A stretch of DNA of 64,000 bases from Bradyrhizobium nitroreducens (GTDB lineage Bacteria > Pseudomonadota > Alphaproteobacteria > Rhizobiales > Xanthobacteraceae): NCBI RefSeq assembly GCF_002776695.1, contig NZ_LFJC01000003.1:7676638-7740637 (forward strand), given 5' to 3'. Positions 27,635 through 36,206 of the stretch are shown here, in pieces. The notes under the pieces are model-generated. The model was given only the letters and a program-made list of their open reading frames with translations. It had not been told where the DNA came from and searched no databases. Within the stretch, counting starts at the first letter, position 1. The number at the start of each line of letters is the position of its first letter. The position numbers were made by a program, and so were the translations under genes.

Positions 27635-28366
27635 TCAGAGCATGTAGCCGCCGTCGACGACGAGGTCGACGCCGGTGGTGAAGGCGCTCTCGTCGCTGCC
27701 GAGATAGACCGCCATGGAGGCGATCTCCTCGGCGGTGCCGAGCCGGCCCATCTTCTGGCGGGAGATGAACATCTCCTTGCCCTGGGGCCCCTGCGCGGCG
27801 GCGCGGTCGAGCATCGAGGGCGTCTCGACGGTGCCGGGGCAGATCGAGTTGCAGCGGATGCCCTTGGTGATGAAATCGAGCGCGACCGCGCGCGACAGCA
27901 GCGACACCGCCGCCTTCGACGAGCTGTAGACGTAGCGGTTCGCCGGCGGCCTCAAAGCCGCGCAGGACGAGATGTTGACAATGCTGCCGCCGCCGCCCGC
28001 GATCATGTCGGGCAGGAAGGCCTTGATGGTCCGGTGCATCGACTTGACGTTGAGGTCGAACGAGAAATCGAAGTCCTCTTCCGAGCACTCCAGGATGGTG
28101 CCGTGGTGCACGAAGCCGGCCGCGTTGAGCAGGATGTCGATCTTGCCGACCCGCTTGGCAAAGGCGTTGACGTCGGCGGTGTTGCGGACGTCGAGCTTTG
28201 CGACCTCAGCGATGCCTTCCTTGGTGAGGCCCGCGATGCCGGCTTCGTTGATGTCGGTGGCGATGACGGTTGCGCCTTCACGCGCGAACGCGAGAGCGCA
28301 TGCGCGCCCGATGCCGGCGGCTGCAGCCGTGACGACGGCGCGTTTGCCCTTGAGGCGGTCTGCCAT
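27635..28366 (-). CDS. SDR-family oxidoreductase (DHRS6 / 2-keto-3-deoxy-L-fuconate dehydrogenase-like)
   Basis: A 243-residue SDR with the cofactor motif TAAAAGIGR, ILLNAAGFVH in place of NNAG, and a catalytic YSSSKAAVS. The DINEAG segment after the second strand indicates NAD preference, and overall similarity is to the DHRS6-type group that includes 2-keto-3-deoxy-L-fuconate dehydrogenases. In the operon it sits between the dehydratase and a second SDR, so oxidation of the dehydratase product is plausible. That assignment is inference. Confidence 0.9.
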   Translation of the reverse strand: MADRLKGKRAVVTAAAAGIGRACALAFAREGATVIATDINEAGIAGLTKEGIAEVAKLDVRNTADVNAFAKRVGKIDILLNAAGFVHHGTILECSEEDFDFSFDLNVKSMHRTIKAFLPDMIAGGGGSIVNISSCAALRPPANRYVYSSSKAAVSLLSRAVALDFITKGIRCNSICPGTVETPSMLDRAAAQGPQGKEMFISRQKMGRLGTAEEIASMAVYLGSDESAFTTGVDLVVDGGYML

Positions 28367-28404
28367 TTTCTTGTTCTCCTCGATGTGCTTATAGCCGTAG
28401 CGCA

Positions 28405-28490
28405 GTAGCCCGGATGGAGCGCAAGCGTAATCCGGGATCTGGCGTTTGCGGATAGGGACCCCGGATTGCGCTACGCTCCATCCGGGCTAC
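28405..28490. repeat. Large palindromic intergenic element (GTAGCCCGGATGGAGCG family)
   Basis: Outer arms GTAGCCCGGATGGAGCG (28405-28421) and its exact complement (28474-28490) give 17 perfect pairs. An inner stem AATCCGGG (28429-28436) with CCCGGATT (28460-28467) encloses a 23-base loop. It lies between two genes of the same leftward operon. The hairpin at 8570-8599 appears related. It could stabilise or attenuate the operon transcript. Confidence 0.85.
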
Positions 28491-28501
28491 GTGTGCTCGG
28501 T

Positions 28502-30331
28502 TCAGTGATTGTCCCGCGCCACGCCGAACGTGCCGGCGACGTTCTGGTAGCGCGTGGCGAGCTCCATGCAGGCACCAGTCGACTGCTGGCCGACGGTGTT
28601 GCGGTAGATCTCCTGCCACGGCGTCTGGTTCGGCGGATGCTTGAAGCCGCCGCTGGCCTTCAGCTCGGCGTGGCGCTTCTTCAGCTCCTCGTCCGAGATC
28701 AGGATGTTGGCGCTGCCCTTGTTGAGGTCGATGCGGACCTTGTCGCCGGTCTTGAGGATCGCGAGACCGCCATTGGCGGCAGCCTCCGGCGAGGCGTTGA
28801 GGATCGAGGGCGACCCCGAGGTGCCGGACTGGCGGCCGTCGCCGATGCAGGGCAGGGACAGGATGCCGCGTTTGATCAGCGCCGCGGGCGGCTGCATGTT
28901 CACGACCTCGGCGCCGCCGGGGTAGCCGATCGGGCCGGTGCCGCGGATGAACAGCACGCAGCGCTCGTCGATGTCGAGCGAGGCATCGTCGATCCGCTCG
29001 TGATAGTCCTCCGGGCCCTCGAACACGATGGCGCGGCCCTCGAAGGCGTTGAGGTCCTTCGGGTTGCTGAGATAGCGGTCGCGGAATTCCTTGGAGATCA
29101 CGCTCGTCTTCATGATCGCGGAATCGAACAGATTGCCCTTCAGCACCAGGAAGCCGGCATCCTTCACCAGCGGCTTGTCGTAGGCCCAGATCACGTCGTT
29201 GTCGGGGACCGGCGCGTCCTTGCAGTTCTCGCCGATGCCGCGGCCGTTGACGGTGACGGCGTCTTCATGGATGCGCTTGTGCTTCATCAATTCGCGCACC
29301 ACGGCGGGCACGCCGCCGGCGCGGTGGAATTCCTCGCCGAGATAGAAGCCGGCCGGCTGCATGTTGACCAGCAGCGGCACGTCATGGCCGACCTTCTGCC
29401 AGTCCTCGATCGACAGCTCGACGCCGATGTGGCGGGCGAGGGCGTTGATGTGGATCGGTGCGTTGGTCGAGCCGCCGATCGCCGAATTGATCACGATGCA
29501 GTTCTCGAACGCCTTGCGGGTCAGGATGTCCGAGGGCTTGAGGTCTTCCCACACCATCTCGACGATGCGCTTTCCGGTTTCATAAGCAATCTGGCCGCGC
29601 TCGCGATAGGGCGCGGGGATCGCCGCGCAGCCCGGCAGCGAGAAGCCGAGCGCTTCGGCAAGCCCGTTCATCGTCGATGCCGTGCCCATGGTGTTGCAAT
29701 GGCCGACCGAGGGCGCCGAGGAGGCCACGATCTCCATGAATTCTTCATAGTCGATCTCGCCCGCGGCAAGCCGCTCGCGCGACTTCCAGACGATGGTGCC
29801 GGAGCCGGTGCGCTCGCCATTGTGCCAGCCGTTCAGCATCGGGCCGCCCGACAGCACGATCGCGGGCAGGTTGACGGTCGCCGCCGCCATCATGCAGGCC
29901 GGCGTGGTCTTGTCGCAGCCGGTGGTGAGCACGACGCCGTCGAGCGGATAGCCGTAGAGGATCTCGACGAGGCCGAGATAGGCGAGGTTGCGGTCGAGCG
30001 CCGCGGTCGGGCGCTTGCCGGTTTCCTGGATCGGGTGGGTCGGGAATTCCATGGCAATGCCGCCGGCCTCGCGGATGCCTTCGCGGACGCGGTGGGCCAG
30101 CTCGAGATGGTGGCGGTTGCAGGGGGAAAGGTCGTTGCCGGTCTGGGCAATGCCGATGATCGGCTTGCCCGACTGCAGCTCGGCGCGGGTGAGGCCGTAA
30201 TTCAGGTAGCGCTCCATGTAGAGCGCGGTCATGCCCGGATTATGCGGATTGTTGAACCATTCCTGCGAGCGAAGGTGGCGGCGGGAGCCGTTGCCGGCGG
30301 GGGCATGCCCATTGGTTGGCTTTTTTGTCAT
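28502..30331 (-). CDS. IlvD/Edd-family sugar-acid dehydratase
   Basis: A 609-residue Fe-S dehydratase. The cluster cysteines appear in DLSPCN, VLTTGCDKTTPACM and APSVGHCNTMGTAS. The C-terminal IlvD domain has GDGRQSGTSGSPSILN. Length and motifs match the sugar-acid branch (arabinonate, xylonate and related aldonate dehydratases), which turns aldonates into 2-keto-3-deoxy acids, more than branched-chain IlvD. AGGAG upstream favours ATG 30331 over 30346. First gene of a leftward operon; a LacI-type operator lies about 150 bases upstream. Confidence 0.92.
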   Translation of the reverse strand: MTKKPTNGHAPAGNGSRRHLRSQEWFNNPHNPGMTALYMERYLNYGLTRAELQSGKPIIGIAQTGNDLSPCNRHHLELAHRVREGIREAGGIAMEFPTHPIQETGKRPTAALDRNLAYLGLVEILYGYPLDGVVLTTGCDKTTPACMMAAATVNLPAIVLSGGPMLNGWHNGERTGSGTIVWKSRERLAAGEIDYEEFMEIVASSAPSVGHCNTMGTASTMNGLAEALGFSLPGCAAIPAPYRERGQIAYETGKRIVEMVWEDLKPSDILTRKAFENCIVINSAIGGSTNAPIHINALARHIGVELSIEDWQKVGHDVPLLVNMQPAGFYLGEEFHRAGGVPAVVRELMKHKRIHEDAVTVNGRGIGENCKDAPVPDNDVIWAYDKPLVKDAGFLVLKGNLFDSAIMKTSVISKEFRDRYLSNPKDLNAFEGRAIVFEGPEDYHERIDDASLDIDERCVLFIRGTGPIGYPGGAEVVNMQPPAALIKRGILSLPCIGDGRQSGTSGSPSILNASPEAAANGGLAILKTGDKVRIDLNKGSANILISDEELKKRHAELKASGGFKHPPNQTPWQEIYRNTVGQQSTGACMELATRYQNVAGTFGVARDNH

Positions 30332-30467
30332 TGGTTTCTCCTGCAATGCAAACGCACCGGCGTCCGTCCACTTACATCAGTCCTGGGGCGTCGGCTTGTG
30401 CGATGCCGAACGGCGCGAATGATGGATCGCTGGCCCGCTGGCGGGTCGTTTCCTCACAAATCCGATA

Positions 30468-31568
30468 CTAGTCATGGCTACTTGGTAACGCTACCATTTT
30501 GTTCGCCACACCCGCGCCCGAAACGGACGGCCTGCTGTCCGAATGGCGCGAGGTCGAGCTTTGCCGTTCGATGACCTTGAAGCCGAGATCTAGCACCGGC
30601 TGCTCCGGGCGCCGTCCCTCGATCGCCTCGATCAGCATGGTGGCGGCCGTCTTGCCCATCTCGTAGCGGTTGGTGCGCACGCTGGTGAGGGTGGGCACGG
30701 CGGAGGCCATGAATTCGAGGTCGTTGAAGCCGACGATCGCGATCTGCTCGGGGACCGCGATCTCGCGGCGCCGGCATTCGAACAGGACGCCGAGTGCGAG
30801 GTCGTCATTGGCGCAGAACACCGCATCGAGGTCGGGCTCTCGCGCCAGGAGATCGGTGAACAGGGCGCCGCCGAGCGTCACCGAGGTCGGCGTCGCCGTC
30901 GTGACGACGAGGCGCTGCTCGAACAGTCCGGCGTCCTTCATGGCGGAGACATAGCCGTCCAGCCGCCGCTGTACCCTGGGATCCATGCGCGCGCCGACGA
31001 ATCCGATTCTGCGGCGCCCCTGTTCGAACAGGTGCGCAACCGCTGCGCGCGCCGCATCATAGTGCGAAAAGCCGATCATCATGTCGACCGGATCGGGACC
31101 GATCTCCATGATCTGCACGATCGGGCAGTCGGCGGCCTCCAGCATCGCGCGCGATTCCGTGGTCTGGTCGATGCCGGTGACGATCAGCCCCGCAGGCTTC
31201 TGTGCGAGAAACAGTCGCAGCAGCTTTTCTTCCTGGAGAATGCTGTAACGCGTGTTGGACAACTGGATCGAGTAGCGGCCGCCTTCGGACGCGTCGTAGA
31301 TGCCGCGCAGCACGTCCGAGAACACGTTGTTGGTGAGCGAGGGGATCAAGACGCCGATGACCTCGGTGCGTTGCGAAGCCAGCGCGCGTGCCGCAAGGTT
31401 CGGCACATAGCCAAGCTCCTTGGCCGCGCTCTCGACCCGCGTCCGCTTGGCGACCGACAGCGCCTCGGGATTGCGGAAGAAGCGGGACGCCGTGATCGGG
31501 CTGACGCCGGCAAGCTCGGCGACTTCCGCCAACCGGATTTTGCCTGACTTGGTGCGTTTTCGACCCAT
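30468..31568 (-). CDS. LacI-family transcriptional regulator
   Basis: A 366-residue repressor with an N-terminal LacI HTH (residues 12-35: RLAEVAELAGVSPITASRFF) and hinge NLAARALASQ, then a periplasmic-binding-like effector domain (VIGVLIPSLTNNVFSD). It sits between the leftward dehydratase operon and the rightward ABC importer operon. Operator-like 14-mers at 31611-31624 (its own and the importer promoter region) and 30483-30496 (inside its 3' end, upstream of the dehydratase) indicate it controls both. The effector is probably the transported sugar or its acid. Confidence 0.93.
   Translation of the reverse strand: MGRKRTKSGKIRLAEVAELAGVSPITASRFFRNPEALSVAKRTRVESAAKELGYVPNLAARALASQRTEVIGVLIPSLTNNVFSDVLRGIYDASEGGRYSIQLSNTRYSILQEEKLLRLFLAQKPAGLIVTGIDQTTESRAMLEAADCPIVQIMEIGPDPVDMMIGFSHYDAARAAVAHLFEQGRRRIGFVGARMDPRVQRRLDGYVSAMKDAGLFEQRLVVTTATPTSVTLGGALFTDLLAREPDLDAVFCANDDLALGVLFECRRREIAVPEQIAIVGFNDLEFMASAVPTLTSVRTNRYEMGKTAATMLIEAIEGRRPEQPVLDLGFKVIERQSSTSRHSDSRPSVSGAGVANKMVALPSSHD
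30483..30496. promoter_or_regulatory. Candidate LacI operator for the dehydratase operon
   Basis: TGGTAACGCTACCA, with perfect TGGTA/TACCA arms. It lies inside the last codons of the lacI gene and about 150 bases upstream of the dehydratase start. It shares the minus-strand core TGGTAGCG with the site at 31611-31624. LacI proteins commonly bind dyads with a central CG step of this kind. Confidence 0.65.
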
Positions 31569-31610
31569 TTGTTGCTCTTAACACAGTCAGTCCCGCAAAC
31601 AAAGGAACGT

Positions 31611-31624
31611 TGACAGCGCTACCA
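31611..31624. promoter_or_regulatory. Candidate LacI operator in the lacI/ABC divergent promoter
   Basis: TGACAGCGCTACCA, an imperfect dyad around a symmetric AGCGCT core, overlaps a TTGACA -35-like hexamer at 31610-31615. It is 43 bases upstream of the lacI start and 147 upstream of the ABC ATPase start. It matches the site at 30483-30496 at 12 of 14 positions. Confidence 0.65.
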
Positions 31625-31770
31625 GCAACGACTAACCAAAGACAAATTGCCAAAACCGCACAAACTGCCGACAATGTTGCCCGCTAAGATCGGGCTTCGT
31701 TCGGCGAAGTCTGAAAAAACAAGACGGTCGCGGCGCGAAAGGCGTCGTGGACTTTCGAGGAGGGAGCTAG

Positions 31771-32838
31771 ATGTCGTCTGTGCAAATCCGCGACGTGCGG
31801 AAATCGTTCGGCAATTTTGAAGTCCTGCACGGCGTGACTGTACCGATCGAGGATGGACAGTTCGTCGTCCTGGTTGGCCCCTCCGGTTGCGGCAAGTCGA
31901 CGCTTCTGCGCATGCTCGCCGGTCTCGAGAACATCACCTCCGGCACGATCTCGATCGGCGACCGCGTCGTCAACAATGTCCAGCCCAAGGAGCGGGACAT
32001 TGCCATGGTTTTCCAGAACTACGCGCTCTATCCGCACATGACGGTCGCCGACAATATGGGCTTCTCGCTGAAGCTGCGGAACGCAGGCGCCGACGAGATC
32101 AACAAGCGCGTCAAGCGCGCCGCCGAGATCCTCGCGCTCGGGCCGCTGCTCGATCGCTATCCGCGCCAGCTCTCCGGCGGTCAGCGCCAGCGCGTCGCGA
32201 TGGGCCGCGCCATCGTGCGTGATCCCCAGGTCTTCCTGTTCGACGAGCCGTTGTCGAACCTTGATGCCAAGCTGCGCGTCGCCATGCGCACCGAGATCAA
32301 GGAGCTGCACCAGCGGCTGAAGACGACGACCGTCTACGTCACCCACGACCAGATCGAAGCCATGACCATGGCCGACAAGATCGTCGTCATGCATGACGGC
32401 ATCGTCGAGCAGATGGGCACGCCGCTCGAGCTCTATGACAAGCCCGACAACCAGTTTGTCGCCGGCTTCATCGGCTCGCCCGCGATGAACTTCCTGAAGG
32501 GGCATGTGCGGGTCAACGGCGTTGCGACCTTCGAGGGGCCGAACGGCGTCAAGCTGCCGCTCAAGACCGCGCCTGCGGCCTCCGATGGCCGTCCCGCGGT
32601 CTACGGCGTGCGGCCCGAGCATTTCACCATCGCCGACGACGGCGCCGAAGCCGAGATCGTGGTGGTGGAGCCGACCGGCTCCGAGACGCAAGTGTTCGCC
32701 AAGATCGGCGGCGAGCAGGTCGTCGCGGTCTTCCGCGAGCGTCACCAGTTCAACCCGGGCGATAAGATCCGGCTGAAGCCCGAGCCGTCACTGGTGCATC
32801 TGTTCGATGACGCGACGGGAAAACGCCTGAACGCGTAG
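31771..32838 (+). CDS. Sugar ABC transporter ATP-binding protein (UgpC/MsmK family)
   Basis: A 355-residue ATPase of the CUT1 class. Walker A GPSGCGKST, signature LSGGQRQR, Walker B VFLFDEP and switch His (VYVTHDQ) are intact, and the C-terminal TOBE/OB regulatory domain covers residues about 240-355. It energises import through the two permeases encoded downstream. GGAGGGAG at 31759-31766 precedes ATG 31771. First gene of the rightward sugar operon. Confidence 0.95.
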   Translation: MSSVQIRDVRKSFGNFEVLHGVTVPIEDGQFVVLVGPSGCGKSTLLRMLAGLENITSGTISIGDRVVNNVQPKERDIAMVFQNYALYPHMTVADNMGFSLKLRNAGADEINKRVKRAAEILALGPLLDRYPRQLSGGQRQRVAMGRAIVRDPQVFLFDEPLSNLDAKLRVAMRTEIKELHQRLKTTTVYVTHDQIEAMTMADKIVVMHDGIVEQMGTPLELYDKPDNQFVAGFIGSPAMNFLKGHVRVNGVATFEGPNGVKLPLKTAPAASDGRPAVYGVRPEHFTIADDGAEAEIVVVEPTGSETQVFAKIGGEQVVAVFRERHQFNPGDKIRLKPEPSLVHLFDDATGKRLNA

Positions 32839-32885
32839 CGTAGCTTTGAGTTAAGATAATAAAAAAGCATCACAGGGAGGACACC

Positions 32886-34205
32886 ATGCAAGACTTTACC
32901 CGCCGGACTCTGCTTCAAGGCGGAACGGCATTGGCTGCGACCGGCATGCTCACCGGGCCGGCACTGTTCGATTTCGCCAAGGCTTGGGCACAGAGCTCGC
33001 CCTGGAAAGCGGAGGCAGGCGCCAAGCTCACCGTGATGCGCTGGAAGCGCTTCGTGCCGGCGGAAGACGATGCGTTCAACGCGATGGTGGCGGCGTTCAA
33101 GGCTGCGACCGGCACCGAGATGAACGTGTTCAGCGAATCCTTCGAGGACGTGCAGCCGAAGGCCTCGGTTGCGGCCAATACCGGCTCGGGGCTCGACCTT
33201 GCCTGGGGCCTGCACACGCTGCCGCAGCTGTTCCCGACCAAAGTGCTGAAGATGAACGACGTCGCCGATTATCTCGGCAAGAAGTACGGCGGCTGGACCG
33301 ACGCGGCCGCCAAGACCTGCAAGCAGGGCAACGATTGGCTCGGAATTCCCGTCGCCACCAACGGCGGTTACATGACGTACCGCAAGTCGGCGCTCGACAA
33401 GGCCGGGTTCAAGGAATTCCCGAAGGATTTCCCCGGCTTCCTCGAGATGTGCAAGGCCCTGAAGGCGAACAACACGCCGGCCGGCTTCGCGCTCGGTCAT
33501 GCCTCGGGCGACGGCAATTCGTGGCTGCACTGGGTGCTGTGGGGCCACGGCGCTTACACGGTCGACCAGAACGACAAGATCATCATCAACTCGCCGGAGA
33601 CGGCGAAGGCGCTGGAATATTGCAAGGCGCTGTACGACAGCTTCATCCCGGGCACCGCGTCCTGGAATGATTCCTCCAACAACAAGGCGTTCCTCGCCGG
33701 CGAGCTTTACTGCACGGCGAACGGCATCTCGATCTACGTTGCCGCCAAGACCGATGCGAGCAAGAAGGAGCTCGCCGAGGACACCTATCACGCGCTCTGG
33801 CCGGTCGGACCGGTCGGCAAGCCGACCGAACTGCAGCTTGCGCTGCCCATCCTCGCCTTCAACTTCACCAAATATCCGAATGCGGCAAAGGCCTTCATCG
33901 CCTTCATGCTGGAGAAGGAGAACTACGAGAAGTGGCTGGACGGCGCGCAGGGCTATCTGACGCAAACCTTGAACGCCTATGAATCGGCGCCGATCTGGAA
34001 GGCTGATCCCAAGAACGAGGTCTTCTCTCAGGCCTCGAAGCGCACTCTGCCGGCGGCCGGTATCGGCACCGTCGGCGAAAAGGCGGCAACTGCCATCGCC
34101 GACTTCATCGTCGTCGACATGTTCGCCAACTACTGCACCGGCACCAAGGATGCGAAGGGCTCGATGGCGGAAGCCGAGCGCCAGCTGAAGCGCATCTATC
34201 GCTGA
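32886..34205 (+). CDS. Extracellular sugar-binding protein of ABC importer (Tat-type signal)
   Basis: A 439-residue family 1 solute-binding protein. The N terminus has a twin-arginine motif (TRRTLLQ) and hydrophobic segment ending near AKAWAQ, suggesting folded export by Tat, as in many alphaproteobacterial binding proteins. The mature part (KLTVMRWKRFVPAEDDAFN onwards) resembles CUT1 sugar binders. GGGAGGACACC precedes ATG 32886. It feeds the permeases at 34270 and 35216. A strong hairpin after its stop may set its mRNA level. Ligand unknown. Confidence 0.93.
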   Translation: MQDFTRRTLLQGGTALAATGMLTGPALFDFAKAWAQSSPWKAEAGAKLTVMRWKRFVPAEDDAFNAMVAAFKAATGTEMNVFSESFEDVQPKASVAANTGSGLDLAWGLHTLPQLFPTKVLKMNDVADYLGKKYGGWTDAAAKTCKQGNDWLGIPVATNGGYMTYRKSALDKAGFKEFPKDFPGFLEMCKALKANNTPAGFALGHASGDGNSWLHWVLWGHGAYTVDQNDKIIINSPETAKALEYCKALYDSFIPGTASWNDSSNNKAFLAGELYCTANGISIYVAAKTDASKKELAEDTYHALWPVGPVGKPTELQLALPILAFNFTKYPNAAKAFIAFMLEKENYEKWLDGAQGYLTQTLNAYESAPIWKADPKNEVFSQASKRTLPAAGIGTVGEKAATAIADFIVVDMFANYCTGTKDAKGSMAEAERQLKRIYR

Positions 34206-34213
34206 GCGTCACG

Positions 34214-34241
34214 GAGCGGGCGGCCGTCGCGCCGCCCGCTC
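34214..34241 (+). terminator. Intercistronic hairpin after the binding-protein gene
   Basis: GAGCGGGCGGC (34214-34224) pairs perfectly over 11 bases with GCCGCCCGCTC (34231-34241) around a six-base loop. No T-run follows, so it is more likely a partial terminator or an mRNA-stabilising hairpin that raises binding-protein output over the permeases, as known for periplasmic-binding-protein operons. Confidence 0.65.
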
Positions 34242-34269
34242 TCCAACATTTCGATCAGGGATATCGGGC

Positions 34270-35223
34270 ATGGCTGATGTCGCAATTCCCCGGGCCAAGC
34301 CTCAGATGAGCGAGGACAACGCCTGGACCCGGCTCAAACACAATCGCAACTGGCTCGGCTTCTGGTTCATGGTGCCGGCCATGGCCTTCCTGATCTTCTT
34401 CCTGGCCTATCCGCTCGGGCTCGGCATCTGGCTGTCCTTCACGGACACTCGCATCGGCAGGGTCGGGCACTTCGTCGGCGTCGAGAACTATGAGTGGCTG
34501 TGGGACGATTCCATCTTCTGGCTGTCGGTGTTCAACACGCTGCTCTACACCTTCGTCGCCAGCGCCCTCAAATTCGCGATCGGACTCTATCTCGCGCTGC
34601 TGCTGAACGAGAACATGCCGTTCAAGGCGATGCTGCGGGCGATGGTCCTGATCCCCTTCATCGTTCCGACGGTGCTCTCGGCGCTGGCGTTCTGGTGGAT
34701 CTTCGATTCGCAATTCTCAATCATCTCCTGGTCGCTGAAGCATCTGGGGCTGATCAATCAGAACATCAACTTCCTCGGCGACACGACCTGGGCGCGCATT
34801 TGCGTGATCTTCGCCAATATCTGGCGCGGCGTGCCGTTCGTGGCGATCACGCTGCTGGCGGGCCTGCAGACGGTGTCGCCCTCGCTCTATGAAGCGGCAA
34901 CGCTCGACGGCGCCACGCGCTGGCAGAATTTCCGCTTCATCACCTATCCGCTGCTGACGCCGATCATTGCCGTCGTGATGACCTTCTCGGTGCTGTTCAC
35001 CTTCACCGACTTCCAGCTGATCTGGGCGATGACGCGTGGCGGCCCGGTCAACGCCACCCATCTGATGGCGACGCTGTCCTACCAGCGCGCGATCATCGCC
35101 GGGCAGCTCGGGGAGGGCGCGGCTATATCCAGCGCCATGATCCCGTTCCTGCTCGCCGCGATCATGGTGTCCTGGTTCGGCCTGCAGCGTCGCAAATGGC
35201 AACAGGGAGAGAACAATGACTGA
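34270..35223 (+). CDS. Sugar ABC transporter permease (MalF/UgpA-like)
   Basis: A 317-residue inner-membrane protein with six predicted helices. The EAA motif, which contacts the ATPase, is seen as YEAATLDGATRWQNFRFITYPLL. The soluble N terminus (about 30 residues) precedes the first helix (FWFMVPAMAFLIFFLAYPLG). It pairs with the permease encoded by the next gene, which it overlaps by eight bases. Confidence 0.94.
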   Translation: MADVAIPRAKPQMSEDNAWTRLKHNRNWLGFWFMVPAMAFLIFFLAYPLGLGIWLSFTDTRIGRVGHFVGVENYEWLWDDSIFWLSVFNTLLYTFVASALKFAIGLYLALLLNENMPFKAMLRAMVLIPFIVPTVLSALAFWWIFDSQFSIISWSLKHLGLINQNINFLGDTTWARICVIFANIWRGVPFVAITLLAGLQTVSPSLYEAATLDGATRWQNFRFITYPLLTPIIAVVMTFSVLFTFTDFQLIWAMTRGGPVNATHLMATLSYQRAIIAGQLGEGAAISSAMIPFLLAAIMVSWFGLQRRKWQQGENND

Positions 35224-36139
35224 TCTTCCTGCCTCGAAAGTCGATCTCAAGTCCGTGCTGGCGACGCCCGCGCGCGTCGATAACAGCGAGGGCATGAGCT
35301 ATCTGCAGTCGGTGCCGCGCCGGCTCGTGACGCTGTATCTGCCGCTCACGATCATCGTCGTGGTCCTGCTGTTCCCGTTCTACTGGATGGCGCTGACCTC
35401 GGTGAAGCCGGACGACCAGTTGCTCGATCTCGACAGGTTCAACCCGTTCTGGACCTGGAATCCGACCTTCAAGCATTTCCACAAGCTGCTGTTCGAGAGC
35501 TACTACCCGCACTGGCTCTGGAACACGATGTATGTGGCGATCTGCGCCACGATCCTCTCGATCGTCGCGTCGGTGTTGGCTGCCTACGCCATCGTGCGCT
35601 TGCGCTACAAGGGCGCCAATCTCGTCGGCGGGCTGATCTTCCTCGCCTATCTGGTGCCGCCGTCGATCCTGTTCATTCCGCTCGCCACCGTCGTGTTCCA
35701 GTATGGCCTGTTCGACTCGCCGCTGGCCTTGATTCTGACCTATCCGACCATCCTGATCCCGTTCTCGACCTGGCTGTTGATGGGCTATTTCAAGACCATC
35801 CCGTTCGAGCTCGAGGAATGCGCGCTGATCGACGGGGCGAGCCGCTGGCAGATCCTGATCAAGATCGTGCTGCCGCTCGCGATCCCCGGGCTGATCTCGG
35901 CCTTCATCTTCTGCTTCACGCTGTGCTGGAACGAGTTCATCTACGCGTTGACGTTCCTGCAGTCGACCAGCAACAAGACGGTGCCGGTCGCGATCGTCAA
36001 CGAGTTCGTGGACGGTGACATCTACCGCTGGGGCTCGCTGATGGCCGGAGCCCTGGCCGGCTCGCTGCCGCTCGTCATCCTTTACGCCTTCTTCGTGGAG
36101 CATTATGTGTCCGCGATGACAGGCGCCGTGAAGGAATAG
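35216..36139 (+). CDS. Sugar ABC transporter permease (MalG/UgpE-like)
   Basis: A 307-residue permease with six helices and the EAA-type loop EECALIDGASRWQILIKIVLP. A cytoplasmic N-terminal stretch of about 35 residues precedes the first helix. Its start lies inside the end of the preceding permease gene, which implies coupled translation. It completes the CUT1-type importer. Confidence 0.94.
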   Translation: MTDLPASKVDLKSVLATPARVDNSEGMSYLQSVPRRLVTLYLPLTIIVVVLLFPFYWMALTSVKPDDQLLDLDRFNPFWTWNPTFKHFHKLLFESYYPHWLWNTMYVAICATILSIVASVLAAYAIVRLRYKGANLVGGLIFLAYLVPPSILFIPLATVVFQYGLFDSPLALILTYPTILIPFSTWLLMGYFKTIPFELEECALIDGASRWQILIKIVLPLAIPGLISAFIFCFTLCWNEFIYALTFLQSTSNKTVPVAIVNEFVDGDIYRWGSLMAGALAGSLPLVILYAFFVEHYVSAMTGAVKE

Positions 36140-36206
36140 TCGCGGGCGCTGCCACGGGAGCGCGCTGGAGACTGCGCGTTCCGGCCAATAAGAAGGAGTT
36201 GAGCTC

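Noticed and set aside
28466..30574. Long plus-strand frame opposite the IlvD/Edd dehydratase
   Set aside because: Low-complexity Arg/Val/Ala composition; the dehydratase on the other strand has all Fe-S motifs.
34214..34241. Rho-independent terminator
   Set aside because: The stem is strong, but no T-run follows and the downstream permease genes clearly belong to the same system; kept as an intercistronic hairpin only.
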